Both the position numbers and the translations under genes were made by a program. A stretch of DNA of 64,000 nt from JACSRF01 sp964504445 (GTDB taxonomy: Bacteria; Chloroflexota; Anaerolineae; Promineifilales; Promineifilaceae), in assembly GCA_964504445.1 (NCBI GenBank), contig CAZDEO010000002.1, positions 1-64,000 on the forward strand, read 5' to 3'. This document shows positions 26,440 through 35,148 of the stretch, in pieces. The notes beneath the pieces were generated by a model, which saw only the letters and a program-made list of their open reading frames with translations, did no database searches and was not told where the DNA came from. How positions within the stretch are numbered: position 1 is the stretch's first letter; every line of letters starts with the position of its first letter.

Positions 26440-27213
26440 TTACTGCCCCTGCCACTCCGCCTTGCGTTTGTTGACAAAGGCGTCCATGCCCTCTTTTTGG
26501 TCAGTCGTGGCAAAGAGCATGTAAAAGAGGCGGCGCTCGTGGGCCAGCCCAGCCTGCAGCGGCATCTCAAACACGGCATTGATGGCCTCTTTGGCCAGGC
26601 GCACGGCCACCGGTGCGCGGGCGGCAATTTGCTGCGCCAGCTTGACCGCCTCTTCCAGGTAGACCTCCACCGGCACCACGCGGTTGACCAGGCTATAATG
26701 CTGGGCTTCAACGGCCGTCAGGCGGCGGTCGTTGAGCACAATTTCCATGGCCAGGGCTTTGCCCACGGCGCGGGTCATGCGCTGGGTGCCCCCCGCGCCG
26801 GGAATGACGCCCAGGTTGATTTCCGGCTGGCCGAATTGCGCCGTTTCGCTGGCCACAATCATGTCGCAAGCCATGGCCAGCTCGCAGCCGCCGCCCAGGG
26901 CAAAGCCGGAAACGGCCGCAATGACCGGCTTGCTGACGCGGCGCAGGCGATCCCAATAGTCGATGAAGGGATTGCCCAGCATGTCCACCACCGACGCCTG
27001 GGCCATCTCCTTGATGTCTGCCCCGGCGGCAAAGGCACGCTCATTGCCAGTGATGACGATGGCGCCTACGGCCGTGTCGCGGTCAAAGGCTTCCAGGGCG
27101 TCCATGGCCTCGCCCATCAGCGCCGGGCTGAGGGCGTTGAGCGCTTTGGGGCGGTTGAACTGGACGATGCCGACCTGCCCTTCTATGCGGGTAAGAATAT
27201 GTTCGTAAGTCAT
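26440..27213 (-). CDS. Enoyl-CoA hydratase/isomerase family protein
   Basis: 257 aa crotonase-fold enzyme. Evidence: the oxyanion-hole strand AFAAGADIKEMA, SGFALGGGCELAMACD and FGQPEINLGVIPGAGGTQRM. Both Glu residues used by hydratases (in GGCE and PE) are present, so 2-enoyl-CoA hydration is likely. The start is set by AAAGGAG 6 nt upstream. It lies 84 nt downstream of an unknown gene; the gap holds a GGAGCAG/CTGCTCC hairpin. It could act in fatty-acid or amino-acid degradation. Confidence 0.9.
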   Translation of the reverse strand: MTYEHILTRIEGQVGIVQFNRPKALNALSPALMGEAMDALEAFDRDTAVGAIVITGNERAFAAGADIKEMAQASVVDMLGNPFIDYWDRLRRVSKPVIAAVSGFALGGGCELAMACDMIVASETAQFGQPEINLGVIPGAGGTQRMTRAVGKALAMEIVLNDRRLTAVEAQHYSLVNRVVPVEVYLEEAVKLAQQIAARAPVAVRLAKEAINAVFEMPLQAGLAHERRLFYMLFATTDQKEGMDAFVNKRKAEWQGQ

Positions 27214-27239
27214 GATTACTCCTTTGCAGGGGTGCAAGG

Positions 27240-27292
27240 ATGCGGAGGAGCAGAGGGGAAATCGCCGTTATGCCCTGCTCCTCTGCCCCCTG
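27240..27292. repeat. GC-rich hairpin between two minus-strand genes
   Basis: GAGGAGCAG and CTGCTCCTC form a 9-bp stem around an imperfect loop, flanked by further GGGG/CCCC-rich sequence. It lies upstream of the enoyl-CoA hydratase RBS. There is no U-tract, so it is not a clear terminator; it could attenuate or stabilise mRNA. The words match the GGAGCA(G/A) repeat type elsewhere in the window. Confidence 0.4.
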
Positions 27293-27297
27293 CACGA

Positions 27298-28152
27298 TTA
27301 TGCGGTTAACGGCCGTCCTGCAGCCAACGCGTCGCGCAGTTCTTCAACCACCAGGGGCAGCGCGGGCAGCCTAAACTGCCGCTTGACGCGCACCATGTAG
27401 GCCAGAGCGTCCGCTTCGCCCAACGCCTCCGCCAAAAAGAGGGTGACGGCAGCATGAAGCGCGAGCTGGCGACGCTCTGGCTCCATTTGGGCCAGAGACT
27501 CTCGCTGGACGTGGTTGAGAAGCTGGTAGGCGGTTTCGGCCAGTACCCAGTCGGGGCCTTCGCGGTAAGGCCAGGGCGGCGATTCGCCCACGGCTTTGGG
27601 GGGCGGCAGCAGCAGGTAGAGGGTATCTTCAGTGGGGGCCAGCACGGCCGTTAATGCCGGGTAGACCAGGTTGGGCACGATGGCAATGGTCTGCCCCAGC
27701 GGCTGGCCAGCCAGCCGGCTTAAAAAAGCGGGCAGGGTGCTGTTCTGGAAAATGGCGGCCAAATCAGTTTGCGCTTCTTGCCATGCGGCCGCATGTTCGG
27801 CCCAAAAAGCCGTCCAATCCAACCGTTGGCTGAACTGGCGCAGCGCCAGGGGCCAATCTTCGTCATCAAAAATGATGGGTAAAGGCTCGCGGGGCTGCCA
27901 GGTTTCCTGGTCATAGCGCATGATGGACCAAAAAACGAGGGCCACGTCGAAGCCAATTTCTAAAAAGTCATTGAGCCAGGCAACGGCCGTTTCCGTTGCC
28001 GATACTCCGGCTACAAACTGCCGGGTCTGCTTGGCGTGGGGGTGCACGGCGTGGCTTTCGCGGGCCTGCTCCAGGTCTGGCCAGCGGCTGGCGGCCAGTA
28101 GGGCCATGCCCAACCGCGCCCGATCGTCTATGGTCACCATCAACTCAGACAC
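27298..28152 (-). CDS. Hypothetical protein, 284 aa
   Basis: Not recognised. It is a soluble protein with no signal peptide; it has Trp/Pro-rich motifs (EDWPLALRQFSQRLDWTAF) and a long helical C-terminus (LAQMEPERRQLALHAAVTLF) that could be a dimer or regulatory surface. The GTG at 28152 is chosen because GGAGAAGGGAG lies 6 nt upstream. The ATG at 28140 is 18 nt from the same site. The start overlaps the end of the upstream membrane-protein gene by 8 nt, so the two are translationally coupled. Confidence 0.65.
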   Translation of the reverse strand: MSELMVTIDDRARLGMALLAASRWPDLEQARESHAVHPHAKQTRQFVAGVSATETAVAWLNDFLEIGFDVALVFWSIMRYDQETWQPREPLPIIFDDEDWPLALRQFSQRLDWTAFWAEHAAAWQEAQTDLAAIFQNSTLPAFLSRLAGQPLGQTIAIVPNLVYPALTAVLAPTEDTLYLLLPPPKAVGESPPWPYREGPDWVLAETAYQLLNHVQRESLAQMEPERRQLALHAAVTLFLAEALGEADALAYMVRVKRQFRLPALPLVVEELRDALAAGRPLTA

Positions 28153-28909
28153 GATAATCTCCCTTCTCCTTTGGCCACAAGCGCCAGGCCACCACGATGT
28201 ACACGGCGCTGGCGGCAAGATACAAATTTAACAATTGACCTTGCGCCGGATTTGCTTCCGGGTAAAGCACCGTCCAGGCGGTAAAACTTTGCAGCGCCTG
28301 CACCAGGACCATACCCAAGATGCTGCCCGTGCGCAGGCGAATGATGCCATACAAAATGCCCCAGATGATGAAGTAGAGCAGGCTGCTCAGGCTGCCGGTA
28401 AAGGACTCTTGAAAAAACAGGTAGCCCACCATGCCAAACAAAATACCGCTGCCAAAAGCGGCCGTCAGGGGGCCGCGCCATTCGGCCAGAGTGCGAAAGA
28501 CCAGGCCAAAGGTCCACAACTGCACGGCAAAGGCCTCAAAGAGCAGCAGGTAGATGAAGGATTGGCCAGCCAGACCACCCCGGCCAAAGGCTTCCATGAG
28601 CACAAAGATGAAGCGGAAGAGGAGAAAAGGAACCCAGGTTAACACTGCGAAGCCGATGCTGGAGAATAACGGCCGTTTCCCCCTCAGGCCCATTTGCGGC
28701 AAGCCGTACCAAAACAGGCCCATAAACCAACTGGTCAGGCCCAAAGCCGCTAAGACGGGGGCGAAGGTAAGCTGGCCGGGGGCGGTTTCCGGGCGGGGCA
28801 GCAGAGATTCAGCCAGGACGGCAAAAGCAGGAGGGAGCGCCATGGCCATAAACACCCGCAAGGTGATGGGCAGAGATGTTTTGTTGGAAAAGGAATTGCG
28901 GTTGGTCAT
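28145..28909 (-). CDS. CPBP-like intramembrane protein lacking key catalytic residues
   Basis: About 254 aa with seven or eight membrane helices. The spacing and motifs resemble CPBP/CAAX-type glutamic intramembrane proteases: GSGILFGMVGYLFFQ followed by a helix and RTGSILGMVLVQALQSF. The EE-x3-R motif expected earlier reads FEAFAVQLWTFGLVFRTL, with a single Glu, and the two catalytic His positions carry V/Y and Q. It is therefore more likely a non-proteolytic relative. The start at 28909 is chosen because the longer frame upstream has no hydrophobic or family support. It overlaps the next gene and heads the minus-strand run. Confidence 0.55.
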   Translation of the reverse strand: MTNRNSFSNKTSLPITLRVFMAMALPPAFAVLAESLLPRPETAPGQLTFAPVLAALGLTSWFMGLFWYGLPQMGLRGKRPLFSSIGFAVLTWVPFLLFRFIFVLMEAFGRGGLAGQSFIYLLLFEAFAVQLWTFGLVFRTLAEWRGPLTAAFGSGILFGMVGYLFFQESFTGSLSSLLYFIIWGILYGIIRLRTGSILGMVLVQALQSFTAWTVLYPEANPAQGQLLNLYLAASAVYIVVAWRLWPKEKGDYRV

Positions 28910-29090
28910 GCCTGGGATTTTAACACCGAACGGCAGCGCAGGCATAAGAGCGTTTTCACTCTTTCTCCACGCCCAATTCTGACTTTTTTCACTCCCGGCC
29001 AGGCCAAGACGCGCTATGATGAGTTGAGCATTTACACTGCCGTGGGGTGCTGTACAATTATGGGCAGTGAAATTGTTCAGGAGCAGTACC

Positions 29091-31358
29091 ATGAAACGAA
29101 AGGTTTTCACCATCACAGGGCTTCTGACCCTGTTATTGGCGTTGATACAATGGCCGGTGTTAGGTGAAACGGCCGTGCCCGGCATGGCCCAACGCACCTT
29201 TACCCCCGCTGATTTTGTGTACGGCAGCGGCGAAGGGTTTGTGGTGACGGAGAAGGGGCTGCTGGTGGCAGAAACGGCCGTCACCAGCATCTACACCTCC
29301 CCCGCGATTAGCGCCCCCATCCCCTTCAACGTCATCGTTCCCGAATGGCACGAGGCCATTCCCGACGGCGGCAGCCTGGAAATTGCCCTGCGCAGCCACG
29401 CCGGCGATGGCCAATGGACGGCCTGGCAAAGCCTCCATGAAAACGATGACTGGATGGAGGAAAACGACGACACCCTCGTCGGCGACATGTTTCTTATCCC
29501 TGACCTGCACGCCACCCACGCCTTTGTGCAGTTTCGCGTCAGCCTGGGCCGTTACACCGGTACCGCCACCCCCATCCTGCACGACCTGACCCTGGTCTTC
29601 ATAGACACCAGCGATGCGCCCACCACCGAGGAAGCCCTGGCCCAGCAGCAAGCGCTGGACGCCGCCCAGGGCATTGCGCCCGAAGCCGTGGAAAGCTTTC
29701 CCAAACCCTCGGTGATTAGCCGCCAGGTGTGGTGCCCCTACCCCGGCTACGACCCCCAAGATTGTTTCCCACCAGTCACCTACTATCCCGTCTCGCACCT
29801 GATCCTACACCACACCGTTTCCAACAATACTTACAGCCCCAGCCAGAGCCTTTCCATTGTGCAGGCCATCTGGCGCTATCACACTTACACCAGGGGGTGG
29901 GGGGACATTGGCTACCAATACCTGGTAGACCTCTACGGCGTGGCCTTTGAAGGGCATTACGGCGGGGACAATGTGGTAGGAACCCATGCTTCTGGGGCCA
30001 ATAAAGGCTCTATGGCCGTCTCCCTCATCGGCAATTTTGAGCAGACGATGCCGCCGCCCAGCGGCATGTGGAATAAGGCGGCCGACCTCTTTGCCTGGAA
30101 GGCTGACCAGCGGGGCATTAACGTGTACGAGGCCAGCCGCGCCCTGCCCGACATTCCCTGGGGGCTGCCCACCCTGATGGGCCACCGGGACGTGTACGGC
30201 GGCAACTTGACCGCCTGTCCCGGCAGCGATGCCTTCGCCCTGATGCCCCAACTGCGGCAAATGGTGGCGCAGCGCATTGGCCTGGTAGACCCGCACATTT
30301 ACGTAGACGAGATGAGCAGCGGTTTTGTGAAAAGTAACGCCAACTGGTACGTGGCCCCCGGCGGCTGCGGCCATAACAACCACGCCTATTACACCTGGTC
30401 TACCACGGACCCCAGCCTGGCGGTTAACTGGGGTGAATGGCGGCCCACGGTGCCGCAAACGGGCTGGTACAAGATTCAGGTGTACGCGCCCTATTGCAAC
30501 ACCGGTTCTGCAGAAACAACGGGGGCGCGCTACACCGTCACCCACCGCAATGGCGTGAACACGGTGGTGGTGAATCAGGACGCCGACGTGGGACTGTGGA
30601 TGACCCTGGGCAATTTTGAGCTGAACGCGGGCACGGGTAATGCAGTGCGCCTGACGGACTTGACGACGACGGACGATGATAAGGGGGTCTGGTTTGACGC
30701 TATTCGCTTGCTGCCGCTGACCACGCTGCCACCGGAGGGCACGGCCGTTCTCACCGCCCCTGCTGCCAACGTCTGGTTCAATAACCGCACGGTGCAGTTT
30801 AACTGGTCCTTTAGCGAACCCAACATGGTCGCCGGGGCCAGGCTGCGGGCGGCGGCGGACCCCGGCTTTAGCAACGTCGTGGTAGACCAATCCTGGGGCA
30901 CGGCCGTAACCAGCGCCAGCCATACCTTTGGCCAGGATTACGCCAACCTGTACTGGCAGGTGATTATGACCAGCGTCTACGGCAACCAGATCGCGTCGGA
31001 GGTGCGCCGTTTTGGCATTGACACCACTCCCCCGGAGTCGGTTGTGGACGGCATCTACCAGCGGGAAGGACGAACCTATTTTGTCATTGGCTGGAGCGGC
31101 AGCGACGCCCATTCGGGCATTGCGCGCTACAATGTGCAGTACCGCAAAGAGGGCACCGCTACCTGGGTGAACTGGCTGAGCAACACCACCCACACCGCCG
31201 CCACCTTTGCGCCGCCGGAAACGGCCGTGTACTGGTTCCGCTCCCAGGCCATTGACAACCTGGGTAACATTGAAGCCTACCAGGCCGACGGGGACATGAA
31301 CACCACCCAAGCGACCATGTTGACCCGCGACATATTCATGCCCCTGATCCATCGTTAA
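29091..31358 (+). CDS. Secreted N-acetylmuramoyl-L-alanine amidase (PGRP/amidase_2) with golvesin-like and Ig-like domains
   Basis: 755 aa. A signal peptide (residues 1-25) leads to an N-terminal beta domain, then a PGRP/amidase_2 domain near residues 215-410. Zn and catalytic features: LILHHTVSNN, GDIGYQYLVDLYGVAFEGHY, THASGANKGSMAVSLIGNF and LMGHRDVYGGNLTACPGS. A golvesin-like domain follows (near 440-550: NHAYYTW, GARYTVTH, KGVWFDAIRLL), then two Ig/fibronectin-like beta domains. The mature enzyme should cut the stem-peptide amide in peptidoglycan outside the cell. AGGAG lies 8 nt before the ATG. It ends at an HMPLI-type terminus without a membrane anchor. Confidence 0.88.
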   Translation: MKRKVFTITGLLTLLLALIQWPVLGETAVPGMAQRTFTPADFVYGSGEGFVVTEKGLLVAETAVTSIYTSPAISAPIPFNVIVPEWHEAIPDGGSLEIALRSHAGDGQWTAWQSLHENDDWMEENDDTLVGDMFLIPDLHATHAFVQFRVSLGRYTGTATPILHDLTLVFIDTSDAPTTEEALAQQQALDAAQGIAPEAVESFPKPSVISRQVWCPYPGYDPQDCFPPVTYYPVSHLILHHTVSNNTYSPSQSLSIVQAIWRYHTYTRGWGDIGYQYLVDLYGVAFEGHYGGDNVVGTHASGANKGSMAVSLIGNFEQTMPPPSGMWNKAADLFAWKADQRGINVYEASRALPDIPWGLPTLMGHRDVYGGNLTACPGSDAFALMPQLRQMVAQRIGLVDPHIYVDEMSSGFVKSNANWYVAPGGCGHNNHAYYTWSTTDPSLAVNWGEWRPTVPQTGWYKIQVYAPYCNTGSAETTGARYTVTHRNGVNTVVVNQDADVGLWMTLGNFELNAGTGNAVRLTDLTTTDDDKGVWFDAIRLLPLTTLPPEGTAVLTAPAANVWFNNRTVQFNWSFSEPNMVAGARLRAAADPGFSNVVVDQSWGTAVTSASHTFGQDYANLYWQVIMTSVYGNQIASEVRRFGIDTTPPESVVDGIYQREGRTYFVIGWSGSDAHSGIARYNVQYRKEGTATWVNWLSNTTHTAATFAPPETAVYWFRSQAIDNLGNIEAYQADGDMNTTQATMLTRDIFMPLIHR

Positions 31359-31597
31359 GGCAACGGCCGTGCGCCTTCGCCACCAGCAACATGCCGGTGC
31401 GGTCACGATTGGGGCACGACAGGGCGAAGAATAATCCGGCTGTTTCCACCCCATACCCCCGCGCCGTTGCCTCCTTCCAGTCGAGTTGTGTGCTGGGGGA
31501 GAAAGCGGAGGTTGAAAAACGCTGCCAGCTTCTCTAGAATCAACATAGGAGCGCGGGTACGCCGTGCCCTACATAAAATGCGTGAACGGAGGCAATG

Positions 31598-32782
31598 ATG
31601 GCGGAAATTCGAGCAGTTGACGTGCTCATTGTGGGGTCGGGGCCATCAGGAACGTCCACGGCGCTGCACCTGCTACAGCAAGACCCGGGCTGGGCACAGC
31701 GCATGATGGTGGTAGACAAGGCCACGCACCCCCGCGAAAAGCTGTGCGGGGGGGGCATTACGCATTTGGGGCAAAACATTCTGGCGCGGCTGGGGTTGGT
31801 CCTGGAGCCGCGCAGCTTTGATGTGCGTGAAGTGCGGCTGATCTACCGGGACAAGCAGTACTCCTTCTTTGGCAACCCCGTGTTCCGGATCATTCGCCGT
31901 GACGAGTTTGACCATTGGCTGGTCCGCCAGGTGGAGGCGCAGGGCGTGCCGGTGCGCCAGGGGGAAGCGGTGCAAGCCATCACCCCCCACACCGATTATG
32001 TGGAGGTGGTGACGGAGAAGGCGACCTACCACGCGCAGGTGCTGGTAGCCGCCGACGGCTCGCGCAGTTTTGTGCGCCGCGCCCTGAAGTGGGGCAATGA
32101 CGGCTCCCACGTGGCGCGGCTGCTAGAGGTGCTGACGCCGGAAAATCCGCATTTGGCGCCGGAGTTCCGCCAGCGCACGGCCGTTTTCGACTTTACGCGA
32201 ATGACAGACGGCATGCAGGGGTATTATTGGGACTTCCCCAGCTACGTGGATGGCCAGCCCATGATGAACCGCGGGGTCTTCGACAGCCGTGCCTGCCCAC
32301 AGCGGCCGAAAACAGACTTGAAGCAGGATTTGCGCGAATCTCTGGCTGAGCGGCAGCGGCAGTTGGAGGATTACAAGCTCAAGGGGCATCCGATACGTTG
32401 GTGGAATCGGAACGGCCGTTTCAGCCAGCCCCGCGTGATTCTGGTGGGCGACGCTGCTGGGGCCGACCCTCTCTTTGGCGAAGGCATCTCCTTTGCCCTG
32501 GGGTATGGGCCAGTAGCGGCGGCGGCCATCCAGCACGCCTTTGCCCGGCAAGATTTCAGCTTTGCCGACTACAAAGCGCGGCTGTTGACCGACCCACTTT
32601 TCAAGCAGCTAGACATTCGCACACGGCTGGCCCGCTTTGCCTACCTGATGAAATACCCCTGGTTTGTGCGCGCCGGTTGGCACGTGGCCCGCTGGGTCAT
32701 CCGCTTTACGCGCTGGCGCAACCCCGATTACGTGCCCACCGAGCTGAAATTGGTGCTAGACGCCGAACCGCAATCGTCGTAA
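31598..32782 (+). CDS. Geranylgeranyl-reductase-family FAD-dependent oxidoreductase
   Basis: 394 aa. Evidence: VDVLIVGSGPSGTSTALHL for FAD binding; REKLCGGGITHLG, the Cys-containing motif typical of geranylgeranyl-reductase/digeranylglycerophospholipid-reductase-like proteins; VLVAADGSRSFVRR; and VILVGDAAGADPLFGEGISFAL. It probably saturates isoprenoid chains (menaquinone or lipid tails) or acts on similar hydrophobic substrates. GGAGG ends 5 nt before the ATG at 31598; an ATG at 31595 is too close to it. A receiver-domain gene follows after 1 nt. Confidence 0.87.
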   Translation: MAEIRAVDVLIVGSGPSGTSTALHLLQQDPGWAQRMMVVDKATHPREKLCGGGITHLGQNILARLGLVLEPRSFDVREVRLIYRDKQYSFFGNPVFRIIRRDEFDHWLVRQVEAQGVPVRQGEAVQAITPHTDYVEVVTEKATYHAQVLVAADGSRSFVRRALKWGNDGSHVARLLEVLTPENPHLAPEFRQRTAVFDFTRMTDGMQGYYWDFPSYVDGQPMMNRGVFDSRACPQRPKTDLKQDLRESLAERQRQLEDYKLKGHPIRWWNRNGRFSQPRVILVGDAAGADPLFGEGISFALGYGPVAAAAIQHAFARQDFSFADYKARLLTDPLFKQLDIRTRLARFAYLMKYPWFVRAGWHVARWVIRFTRWRNPDYVPTELKLVLDAEPQSS

Positions 32783-32783
32783 G

Positions 32784-33176
32784 ATGTTGGTGGAGGGCCT
32801 GACCTTGAAGACGATATTAGTAGTAGAAGATCACGAGGCGTTTAGCCAGATTGTCAACGACTTATTGGCCGTGCTGTATCCCGAGACCCGGGTGCTTAAT
32901 GCGCGCAACGGACAAGAAGGACTGGAACTGGCCCTAGCCGAAAAGCCAGACCTGATTCTGTTGGATATTTTGATGCCAGTGATGGATGGTTATGAGATGG
33001 CGCTGGCACTGCGGGAGGAGCTAGACAGCAAGCTACCGCCCATGGTGGTGATGACCAACGCCCGCGACGTGGAGCTGACCATCATGCGCATGGGGCGGAT
33101 GAGCCGCAGCGTGCTGCGGAAACCTTTTTCGCTGGCCGAGCTGGAGGAAGCGCTGGAAGAAGCGCTGGCGGCGTAA
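32784..33176 (+). CDS. Stand-alone response-regulator receiver domain
   Basis: 130 aa, receiver domain only. Visible residues: acidic pair in VVEDHEAF, phospho-acceptor Asp in LLDILMPVMDGYEMA, Thr in VVMTNAR and Lys in VLRKPF. It lacks an output domain, so it probably passes phosphate or binds a partner. No histidine kinase is adjacent. The ATG at 32784 has no RBS, while a TTG at 32805 has GGAGGG 9 nt upstream; the latter would drop seven residues that are not part of the fold. Confidence 0.9.
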   Translation: MLVEGLTLKTILVVEDHEAFSQIVNDLLAVLYPETRVLNARNGQEGLELALAEKPDLILLDILMPVMDGYEMALALREELDSKLPPMVVMTNARDVELTIMRMGRMSRSVLRKPFSLAELEEALEEALAA

Positions 33177-33184
33177 GGACCTGG

Positions 33185-33763
33185 CTATTGGGGACGGCCG
33201 TACAGCCACCAGTAGCGATCAGGAGGATAAGCCACTGCCCATTCAGGGAACCAGATGAAGTCGCCTGCTTTCCAGCGCCCGCGCAAAAGGGTGTCTAGCT
33301 GGGCAATGCGCGGCACAACGGTAGCCTGAAGCTGGTAAGGGCTTTCTTGCAGCTTGTCTACCAGGGCCGCCAGCATCACCCGCGCCTCCACGGCCGTGGG
33401 GTAGGCGTTGTGCAGAGGGTTCCGCTCCCACTCCGCTTCGTTGAGATATTCACGCCATTGGCGCAGGCGGGCGTCTATTTCCGTGTGGGCTTTTTGCTCA
33501 AAACGGACCACTTTTTCCACCAGGGCAGCATCAAATTGGGCAACGGCCGTATCTAGCCGCGCCTGCTCCCCATCAGCCAGCAAAGGCAGCAGCGCCAGCA
33601 ACCGGTGCTGGCGCATCAGGTAACCACCCAGCGTCAGCATGGGCATACCGGGCGCCAGCATGCGCCAGAAAAGGGCCTCCTGGGACAAATAGGTATCCAT
33701 TTCGGCGGCCATGGCCTCTAAAATATGCAAATCGTTAACCAACTTTTCCTGAGCTGTGGGCAT
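33185..33763 (-). CDS. Hypothetical helical protein, 192 aa
   Basis: Not recognised. It is almost all helical, soluble, with no signal peptide; Arg/Glu-rich helices (ARLRQWREYLNEAEWERNP) and an aromatic C-terminal tail (PPDRYWWLYGRP). GAGGAGA before the ATG at 33763 fixes the start. It converges on the receiver gene with an 8-nt gap, so the two 3' ends may meet without a terminator. The pattern could be a small binding or scaffold protein. Confidence 0.7.
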   Translation of the reverse strand: MPTAQEKLVNDLHILEAMAAEMDTYLSQEALFWRMLAPGMPMLTLGGYLMRQHRLLALLPLLADGEQARLDTAVAQFDAALVEKVVRFEQKAHTEIDARLRQWREYLNEAEWERNPLHNAYPTAVEARVMLAALVDKLQESPYQLQATVVPRIAQLDTLLRGRWKAGDFIWFPEWAVAYPPDRYWWLYGRPQ

Positions 33764-33864
33764 GTGCTGTCTCCTCATGTTGCGGTTAGGGTATAATAGG
33801 TGACCGTTAAAATTTCAGCAAGTAGATTGGCTGGCTTGTTTGCTTGCGAAGGAAGAAGTATGTT

Positions 33865-34164
33865 ATGTCCACCATGCGGCGCGCCACGCTGTTAAAACTG
33901 GCCTCAGCGGCCTATGAAATGAAGCTAGACGTGATGAATGGGGTTCTCGCGCAGCAAGAGAACGGCCGTTGGCAAATCGGTAGCCACGACTTGCTGGCCT
34001 GGCTGGAAAAGCACCAGGGGGAAGAGGTGGTGCTGGTGCTGGGCAATGTGGACGACGAGCGCCCCGTGGCAGCCCGCACCTGCGGCACCTGTGGCCGTGA
34101 CTTCACCGATCTGGAATGCCCATACTGCCGGGCCAACCGCGTACGCTTGCGCGGCCGCGCCTGA
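33865..34164 (+). CDS. Small zinc-ribbon protein, 99 aa
   Basis: The N-terminal 65 residues are helical, with MRRATLLKLASAAYEMKLD and a short beta segment (GSHDLLAWLEKHQGEEVVLVL). The C-terminus carries a CxxC-x8-CxxC zinc ribbon (CGTCGRDF then CPYC). The function is not known. GGAAG about 9 nt before the ATG at 33865 favours this start over a TTG at 33844. It lies 36 nt upstream of a membrane protein that also ends in a zinc ribbon. Confidence 0.7.
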   Translation: MSTMRRATLLKLASAAYEMKLDVMNGVLAQQENGRWQIGSHDLLAWLEKHQGEEVVLVLGNVDDERPVAARTCGTCGRDFTDLECPYCRANRVRLRGRA

Positions 34165-34200
34165 GCGGCAACCCAATTTCACCCTAAAAAGGACCTGTTT

Positions 34201-35139
34201 ATGCGACACTTTTTACTATTATGCCTGCTTGTTTGTGCTGTCTCTCTAGTACCTGGCGCGCAGGCGCAAAGCCTCCCCGTCTCCGCCATTGAAGTCTTGG
34301 ACATTCAGTTTTGGCCTGATTATGACCAACCCGCGGTACTTGTTCTGCTCACGGGTACATTATCTAATTCCGGCACCGTTACCGTCCCCTTTCCGGAAAA
34401 TGGGCGTTTCCTGGTGCTGGCACGCATCGACAGCAATAACACCATGATTGACGATATTGGCCAGCCCATTATTGAAAATGGCACGGCCACCTTTACGCTG
34501 CCCGCCCCCAACGTACAGTTCCGGTTGGAGTATTACGTGCCCTACACGGTTGAAGGCAGCACCCGCAGCTTTGATTACACCTGGCAGGCGGACATTCCGG
34601 CCAATGCAGTAACGATGCGCGTGCAGCGCCCCATAACAGCTACGGCACTCACGACAGTACCCGAAGAAGCGGAACAGGTGCGGGGCCAGAGTGATGGCCT
34701 AGTTTATTACAATTTGCCGGTAACCGCGGCTGCCGCGGGCCAACTGCTTACCTTGCAGGTGCGCTACACCATGGGGACGGATACGCTATCTGCCTCTGCC
34801 CTGCCCACAAATCCTGTGCCCACAGCCGGCGGGAATGGGGAAACGGCCGTTTCCCCTCTGGCAAACGTCAACTGGGGGCTGGTGCTGGGGGGTGTGGCTC
34901 TGGTGCTGGCCACTGCCGGGCTAACCTGGCTGATGGCCACACAACCCCGTGGCAACAAAAAAACCCGCAAGCCCGCACCTTACCGCAAACCGAAGCCCCC
35001 ACGCCCAACATCCCCGTCCCAGAAAAGAGCCGTCCCCAAACCTTCGCCACAGCCTGCGGCTCGCTTCTGCCACGAATGTGGTACGCAGGCCCAGCCAGAG
35101 GATCGCTTTTGCCGGAGCTGTGGCACGACGCTGCGCTAG
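34201..35139 (+). CDS. Secreted/membrane protein with C-terminal zinc ribbon
   Basis: 312 aa. A signal peptide (residues 1-22) leads to an extracellular beta domain (residues about 25-205), one membrane helix (about 222-243), a Pro/Lys-rich linker and a cytoplasmic zinc ribbon (CHECGTQAQPEDRFCRSCG). The topology is outside beta domain to inside zinc ribbon, which would suit a sensor or assembly factor. AAAAGGA lies upstream of the ATG. No known function can be assigned. Confidence 0.75.
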   Translation: MRHFLLLCLLVCAVSLVPGAQAQSLPVSAIEVLDIQFWPDYDQPAVLVLLTGTLSNSGTVTVPFPENGRFLVLARIDSNNTMIDDIGQPIIENGTATFTLPAPNVQFRLEYYVPYTVEGSTRSFDYTWQADIPANAVTMRVQRPITATALTTVPEEAEQVRGQSDGLVYYNLPVTAAAAGQLLTLQVRYTMGTDTLSASALPTNPVPTAGGNGETAVSPLANVNWGLVLGGVALVLATAGLTWLMATQPRGNKKTRKPAPYRKPKPPRPTSPSQKRAVPKPSPQPAARFCHECGTQAQPEDRFCRSCGTTLR

Positions 35140-35148
35140 ACTTGAGCC

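Noticed and set aside
29805..31454. A 549-codon open frame on the minus strand inside the amidase gene
   Set aside because: It is a shadow: the plus strand has signal peptide, amidase motifs and RBS. The minus frame has no domain and a composition expected for an antisense of GC-rich DNA.
31359..31597. A gene or RNA between the amidase and the geranylgeranyl-reductase-like gene
   Set aside because: No frame with RBS or domain and no clear hairpin; it holds one ACGGCCGT copy and presumably a promoter.
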